Source of the DNA: Bryobacteraceae bacterium | GTDB taxonomy: Bacteria > Acidobacteriota > Terriglobia > Bryobacterales > Bryobacteraceae | Length of the DNA stretch: 64,000 nt | Direction: 5' to 3' | NCBI GenBank assembly: GCA_947458745.1 | Contig: CANGYQ010000005.1 | Span: 310,001 to 374,000, forward strand | Shown: piece after piece, positions 59,512-64,000 of the stretch | Layout of the letters: each line of letters opens with the position of its first letter | Numbering within the stretch: the first letter of the stretch is position 1 | Notes under the pieces: model-generated | Database searches by the model: none | The model's input: the letters and a program-made list of their open reading frames with translations, nothing else | Told to the model about the DNA's origin: nothing | Position numbers and translations under genes: made by a program

Positions 59512-62034
59512 CTAAGGACGGCGCGTCCGGATCACTTCCAGTGCCTGCACCACTTCCGCGTCGGCGGGCTTCAACTGCCGCGCCACGCGGAGCGCCGCTT
59601 CAGCGCTGGCGGTATCGCCGGAGCGGGCATAGATCAGGCCGAGGTTCTTGTGCAGATCCGCGCGCGCCCGGCAGTTCCCGCACACCTCCAGGGCCTCCTT
59701 CATCTGCGCGATGGCTCGCGGCCAATCCCGCGCTGACGCGGCACCCAAGGCGAAATTGCCTAATGATTCCGCCCGCTCTGCCACCTGCCGGGATTGCTGT
59801 ACCTCCACCATCTGCTTGCGGTATTCAGCGGCCTGCGCGGGGGCTGAGACGTTCAAGGCGCGCGCCAGGTTGTACAGCGCCTCTGTGTGTTCCGGATTGA
59901 TGGCCAGCACTTGACGCCAAGCCTCCAGCGCACCCGGAGTATCGCCGCCCGCCTGCAAGCTCTGGCCCAGCAGGAACAGTGCATCCAGGTCCCGAGGTTG
60001 TAACTTCAGCTGCCGTCTCAATAACGCCGCGGCCTCCTGCGGGTGGTCCAGATTCTTTTCCGTGAACGCCAGCAAATAGAGCGCCGGCGGATAGCCCGGG
60101 TCCAGTTGGACGGCGTTGGCCAGATGCGTCCGTGCCGCCTCATAGTCGCGCAAGTCAAAACAGGCGCGGCCCAGGTTGTACTGCGCCGGACCACTCCGCG
60201 GTGCCAGCCGTACCGCCTCGGCAAAGGCCACCCGCGCGCCCGCCAAATCGAACTGGTCGGCCAGGGCAATCCCCAGGTTCAGGTGCGCTTCCGACGAGGC
60301 GGGCTCCAGTTGCACCACCCGGCGGAACAGCGGGATCGCCTCCGGCCAGCGCTTTAGCCGCGCCGTCACCATCGCCTGTGCGGTCAGGGCGCGGGGGTTA
60401 TCCGGCAACAACTTCGCCGCCGCGGCAATCTCCGGCTCCGCCTGGGCAAACTTCTGCTGCCCCGCCAGGATCAGGCCCAAGTTCAAGCGAGCCTGGGCAT
60501 AGTCCGGCTGCAACTCCACTGCGGCGCGCAACTCGCGTTCCGCCTCGGCCGCCTTACCCTGCTGTCCCAACAAGACACCCAGGTTTGAATGAGCCTCCGC
60601 CAACTGCCCATCGCCGCTGATGGCCGCCCGCAACTCGCGTTCCGCTCGCGCCATCTCACCCGCGTTCATCGACAGCACACCCAGCTGATTCCAGGCCACT
60701 GCAAACTGAGGGTCCAACTTCACCGCCGCTTCCAGTGACCGGCGCTCCGCCGCCAAGTCGTTCAACCGGGCGTAAGCCAAGGCGAGATTGTAGTGGGTCT
60801 TGGCATTGCTCGAATCCAGCTTCAGAGCTTCCAAATATCCTTCCACCGCCCGGCGCGGGTCGCCCTTTAGCAGTTCGTCATTGGCTTGGGTGACGCGGGT
60901 CTCCGCCACCTTGCCCAACGCGCCCTGTTGCTTTGATTTCTGAACGGCGGCAAACTCCGCCTTCGCCTGGTCATCCTCATTCAGGCGGCGCAGCACGTTG
61001 GCCAGTTGGAAGCGGACGTCCGCCCCATCCGGGTTCAGCGCCTTGGCCGCTTCCAGGTGGCTGCGCGCTTCGGCGAACTTGTTCAGCTTGGCTAGCACGA
61101 AGCCCAGCTGATACTGGGCGTCAGGATGCCGCGGCTCCAGTTGCACGGCCCGGCGTAATTCCGGCTCTGCTTCGGCGTGCCGGTCCAGACCACGCAACGC
61201 CAGTCCTTTCAGGTAGTGCGTCTCGAAGTTCGGCGGGCGGCGGTAACGGTCCAGGTGCGGCAACGCTTGTTCGTAGTCACGATGGGCGACCAAGGCGCGC
61301 GCCAGAGACAAGCGAGCGTCTTCATTATTCGGGTCGAGTTTCAGGACTTGCGAATAGGCCGCCGCTGATTCCAGATAGCGCTGCGCTTGCGCATAGGCGC
61401 TGCCGAGGTTGAAAGGGAAGGCCGGAGCGGTGGGTGCAAGCGCCTGGCCGCGTTCCAGGACCTTGATCGCTTCGCTGGCTCGGCCACTTTCGCTCAACGC
61501 GGCCCCCAGTGCCAGATAGTGGCCTGGCTCCTTGGGCTCCAGCGCCAGCGCCTGCTCCAGATACGTAATCGCTGCCGTGAACTTCCGGTCCAGAATCAAA
61601 GCCCGCGACAAGCCTCGCAGGGCAAGCGCGTTTCGCGGCTCGAAGGTCAGCACGGCCCGGTACTGTTCCTGCGCGCCCGCCAATTGATCGGCCTCGGTCA
61701 GCAGGTTGCCTAAGGCGTTCCGCGCATTGGTCAGCCGTGGGTTCAGGCGCACCGCTTGCTGCAGAGCCCGGATCGCACCCGCGCCATCGCCCCTCTGCAT
61801 GCGCGCCAAGCCCAAATTGAAGTGGTTGGCCGCCCCGCCGGGCTCCAGGGCCACCGCCTTTTCGAAAGACTGCACAGCACAATCCAACTGCTGCCGTGAC
61901 GCAAAAAACCCGCCGAGGGCGCCATAGACGCTCGCGGCGGGCTTGATCTTCAGTTGCTGTTCCAATTCTGCCGGCCCCTGGCAGACGGTTTGAGCGCACA
62001 GCGCGGGGGCCAGCAGAAAAAGACAGTTACGCAT
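59512..62034 (-). CDS. Large exported TPR-repeat protein
   Basis: An 840-residue protein with a short signal peptide (MRNCLFLLAPALCA) and tetratricopeptide repeats over nearly its whole length (about 22 units; typical units are AHYNLGLAYARLN- and HLNLGIALADQFD-like). The repeats should build a superhelical scaffold in the periplasm. Its ATG overlaps the stop of the upstream TonB-dependent receptor by one base (TAATG), so receptor and scaffold are made together; a role in handling or sensing the receptor's substrate is inferred. The last repeats contain a CGNCRAR pair of Cys. Confidence 0.9.
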   Translation of the reverse strand: MRNCLFLLAPALCAQTVCQGPAELEQQLKIKPAASVYGALGGFFASRQQLDCAVQSFEKAVALEPGGAANHFNLGLARMQRGDGAGAIRALQQAVRLNPRLTNARNALGNLLTEADQLAGAQEQYRAVLTFEPRNALALRGLSRALILDRKFTAAITYLEQALALEPKEPGHYLALGAALSESGRASEAIKVLERGQALAPTAPAFPFNLGSAYAQAQRYLESAAAYSQVLKLDPNNEDARLSLARALVAHRDYEQALPHLDRYRRPPNFETHYLKGLALRGLDRHAEAEPELRRAVQLEPRHPDAQYQLGFVLAKLNKFAEARSHLEAAKALNPDGADVRFQLANVLRRLNEDDQAKAEFAAVQKSKQQGALGKVAETRVTQANDELLKGDPRRAVEGYLEALKLDSSNAKTHYNLALAYARLNDLAAERRSLEAAVKLDPQFAVAWNQLGVLSMNAGEMARAERELRAAISGDGQLAEAHSNLGVLLGQQGKAAEAERELRAAVELQPDYAQARLNLGLILAGQQKFAQAEPEIAAAAKLLPDNPRALTAQAMVTARLKRWPEAIPLFRRVVQLEPASSEAHLNLGIALADQFDLAGARVAFAEAVRLAPRSGPAQYNLGRACFDLRDYEAARTHLANAVQLDPGYPPALYLLAFTEKNLDHPQEAAALLRRQLKLQPRDLDALFLLGQSLQAGGDTPGALEAWRQVLAINPEHTEALYNLARALNVSAPAQAAEYRKQMVEVQQSRQVAERAESLGNFALGAASARDWPRAIAQMKEALEVCGNCRARADLHKNLGLIYARSGDTASAEAALRVARQLKPADAEVVQALEVIRTRRP

Positions 62035-64000
62035 TAAAAGACGAATCTACCACCCAATTGGAGTTGGCGTGATTGATTCGCGGTACCGGTGACGCGGCCG
62101 AACAATACCCCGTTGGACAAGTTGTTGTTCGGCACACCGTAAACGGGCGTGTTGAACATGTTAAAGCCTTCCACGCGGAACTCAAAACGCTTGCCTTCGC
62201 CCAGGAAGGGCATGGGGAACGTCTTGAATAGCGAGAGGTCGAAGTTCTCCCATCCATCGGACCGCAGCCGGTTGCGGCCGGAGTTGCCGAAGGTGAACGG
62301 TGCGGGCGCGGCCACTTGGCTTCGGTCGAACCATTGGCCGGTGGTCGGGTTCTTCAGTTCCGGGTTGCCGAGGAAATTCAACCGCAGATAGTTCAAGTTG
62401 CCCGTGTTGGCCAAGTCGCCATTGATCTGCAAGCTGTAGGGTTGTCCGGAGCTCAAGCGGATGATGCCGTTGGTCTGCCAGTTGCCCAGCACGTAATCCA
62501 CCACCTTGCTCTTGGTCTGATACTTCCGGCCTGTACCAAATGGTATGTGATAAACGAAGTTCATCGTCAGCACATGAGTCAGGTCGAAGCCGGAGACGCT
62601 GCGGTCGTTATTGAACTTGTACGGGTTCTGGACGGAGCAGCCTTCCACGCCATACCAGCCAGAGCAGCCGATGTCGATCGACTTCGAGTACGTGTAGTTG
62701 ATCATGTACGCAAAGTCGTTCTTGAACTTTTTGTCCAGCAGGAACTGGAAGCTGTTGTAGTTGCCGCGGCCCCAGCTGCGGTCATAGTAGGTGGGCCGGA
62801 TGTAGGGGAACGGAGCGCGCTCCCGGAAGTTGCCCGGTCCGGGCGTGGTGGCCACGTTGTAGAAGCCGCCAATGTCCAACCGGCGGGAACCGGAACCCAC
62901 GTAGTTCACCGTCACAATCGTGTCGGAGCTCACCTGGTGTTGGACGCCGAAGTTCCACTGCATCGAATACGGGTTCTGGAAGCGTGGGTCCATGTACCAC
63001 TGCACCTGGTTAAACGGCGTCGCTTCCGGCAGTGCGCCGGAAGGGAACGGGTTCTTGCCGTTGAAATTAGGCGTCAACTGCGTGGCGGTCGGGTTGTTCA
63101 GGTTCTCCTGCAACTGCTCGCCCACGCTGGGCCACTGGGCCGAATAGTTCTGGGCGGTCTGCACGACGGCGGCATAGTTGTCGTAGAACATGCCGAACGA
63201 AGCGCGGATGGCCGTCCGCTGGCCGACGCGGTACGCCAAGCCAAGGCGTGGTGCCCAGTTGGTGCCGGTGTTGTGATAGATCTTGCCCCGTGGCTCCACT
63301 TCCACGTTGGGGGGGAGCCGGCCACCGGGAACGCAAGGTGCCCTTCGCAATTCCTCGCAAGAGCCCGGCAACTTCTGGATCAAATAAACACCACGTTGCA
63401 GGTCATAAGAACCGGTGAAGATGTTGTCATTGCCTTCCTGGCCCAGCGCCGGGATGAAGGTCTTGTCATACCGTATGCCGTAGTTGATCGTCAGCCGAGA
63501 GCTCAACTTCCATTGATCCTGGAAGTAGAACGCCATGTGGCCGCCGCGGCGCACGGTGGTCGCGCGATTGCGGAAGGCGGCGGCGTCCGGCACGTCCAGC
63601 AGGAAAGAGGCCAACTGGCTGCCCGTCGTTCCAGGCGTCAGCGGATTGGCGGTCTGTATCGGACGGTAGGTGGCGCTGGCGTTGCGCGGGGAACCAAAGA
63701 AGTCCATGTTGTTCCACTCGCCGCCAAACTTGTACTGGTGGTTGCCCTTGATCTTGGTCAACCCGGACTTGTACTGCCAAACATCAGATGGCCGGTTCAG
63801 CGACAGGCTCTCGGCACCGCCCGTGCCCCAGCCGTCAATGTTCAAAGCCGGTGCCATCGTCTGGCCATCCAGGAAGCTGCTAAACGTGGCCGCGTAACCC
63901 ACGTCACGAATGAAGTTGGCCGGCAGGCTGCGGAAGCGGTTGCCGCTATTGTCCACATTGGTCAACCGGCCGAACTGCACTTGCAACACCGTCGACGGGC
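62034..64000 (-). CDS. TonB-dependent receptor (Oar-like), C-terminal part
   Basis: The frame runs off the right edge, so only the last ~655 residues are visible; the apparent start near 63989 is a TTG inside the gene. The sequence is all beta-barrel of the Oar-like class (for example FYFQDQWKLSSRLTINYGIR and TIVTVNYVGSGSRRLDIGGF) and ends in the outer-membrane C-terminal Phe (RQLQLGGRFVF). It is translationally coupled to the TPR gene. Compared with the receptors at 1577 and 55910 the barrel is divergent, so a different ligand is likely. Confidence 0.9.
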   Translation of the reverse strand, partial: PSTVLQVQFGRLTNVDNSGNRFRSLPANFIRDVGYAATFSSFLDGQTMAPALNIDGWGTGGAESLSLNRPSDVWQYKSGLTKIKGNHQYKFGGEWNNMDFFGSPRNASATYRPIQTANPLTPGTTGSQLASFLLDVPDAAAFRNRATTVRRGGHMAFYFQDQWKLSSRLTINYGIRYDKTFIPALGQEGNDNIFTGSYDLQRGVYLIQKLPGSCEELRRAPCVPGGRLPPNVEVEPRGKIYHNTGTNWAPRLGLAYRVGQRTAIRASFGMFYDNYAAVVQTAQNYSAQWPSVGEQLQENLNNPTATQLTPNFNGKNPFPSGALPEATPFNQVQWYMDPRFQNPYSMQWNFGVQHQVSSDTIVTVNYVGSGSRRLDIGGFYNVATTPGPGNFRERAPFPYIRPTYYDRSWGRGNYNSFQFLLDKKFKNDFAYMINYTYSKSIDIGCSGWYGVEGCSVQNPYKFNNDRSVSGFDLTHVLTMNFVYHIPFGTGRKYQTKSKVVDYVLGNWQTNGIIRLSSGQPYSLQINGDLANTGNLNYLRLNFLGNPELKNPTTGQWFDRSQVAAPAPFTFGNSGRNRLRSDGWENFDLSLFKTFPMPFLGEGKRFEFRVEGFNMFNTPVYGVPNNNLSNGVLFGRVTGTANQSRQLQLGGRFVF

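Overview
The window reads as chromosomal DNA of a soil-type Acidobacteriota, most likely of the Bryobacterales/Solibacter lineage. The evidence is the company of families: three Oar-like TonB-dependent receptors with N-terminal carboxypeptidase-regulatory-like domains, large TPR proteins, a DUF1549/DUF1553 plus DUF1501 pair, DUF1080, DUF1684, a Ser/Thr kinase with a TolB/WD40-like propeller, an M56 peptidase with a GWxTD-like tail, PQQ and cytochrome c genes, and a high-GC, almost gapless layout. No gene is a decisive taxonomic marker, so this is inference. No transposase, phage structural gene or CRISPR array was seen.

Layout. 1-4.8 kb: end of a TPR protein, a TrmB-type regulator and an outer-membrane receptor. 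4.8-8 kb: a VapBC pair with a twice frameshifted toxin and a Ser/Thr kinase with a stop codon in its catalytic loop and a later frameshift. 8.2-12 kb: a BON protein, an aldo/keto reductase, a sulfatase fold that has lost its active site, and a DUF1080 protein. 12-15 kb: a modBC-FmdE-thiE operon without modA. 15-18.5 kb: an unrecognised protein with an internal duplication, a dihaem cytochrome with a nonsense codon, and a VapBC pair. 18.5-22.9 kb: carA-carB. 23-25 kb: an accessory island (VapBC, orphan HigA, TIR protein). 25.3-27.6 kb: a BlaI/M56 regulator-protease pair with tandem operators. 27.7-34.3 kb: DinB, Flp pilin, tRNA-Glu, cytochrome c, DUF2064 transferase, an ArsA-like ATPase with a small partner, BCP peroxiredoxin. 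34.4-38.1 kb: mutS2-NUDIX-SMP-30 operon, divergent from DUF1684. 39-44 kb: amidohydrolase, SGNH hydrolase, and a PQQ dehydrogenase with its cytochrome c. 44.8-48 kb: a GNAT protein translationally coupled to an enolase-superfamily/Cys-hydrolase fusion. 48-50.6 kb: VapBC, an AAC(3)-I-like GNAT, a dienelactone hydrolase and HicBA. 50.7-64 kb: a ManD-like dehydratase, DUF1501, DUF1549/1553, and two TonB receptors flanking a TPR protein.

Expression. The most pervasive signal is that many operon-leading genes have a TANNNT (-10-like) hexamer exactly 6-8 nt before the start codon, so that transcription would begin at or next to the start codon (leaderless mRNA). This holds on both strands. At 38.1 kb one 7-bp AT element appears to serve as the -10 for two divergent leaderless genes. 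A minority of genes carry clear Shine-Dalgarno sequences instead (BON, Flp pilin, BCP, dienelactone hydrolase, GNAT at 44.8 kb). Inside operons, stop/start overlaps are the rule.

The best candidates for something undescribed are the GNAT plus enolase/Cys-hydrolase fusion, the active-site-less sulfatase, the duplicated-domain protein at 15-16 kb, and the promoter architecture.
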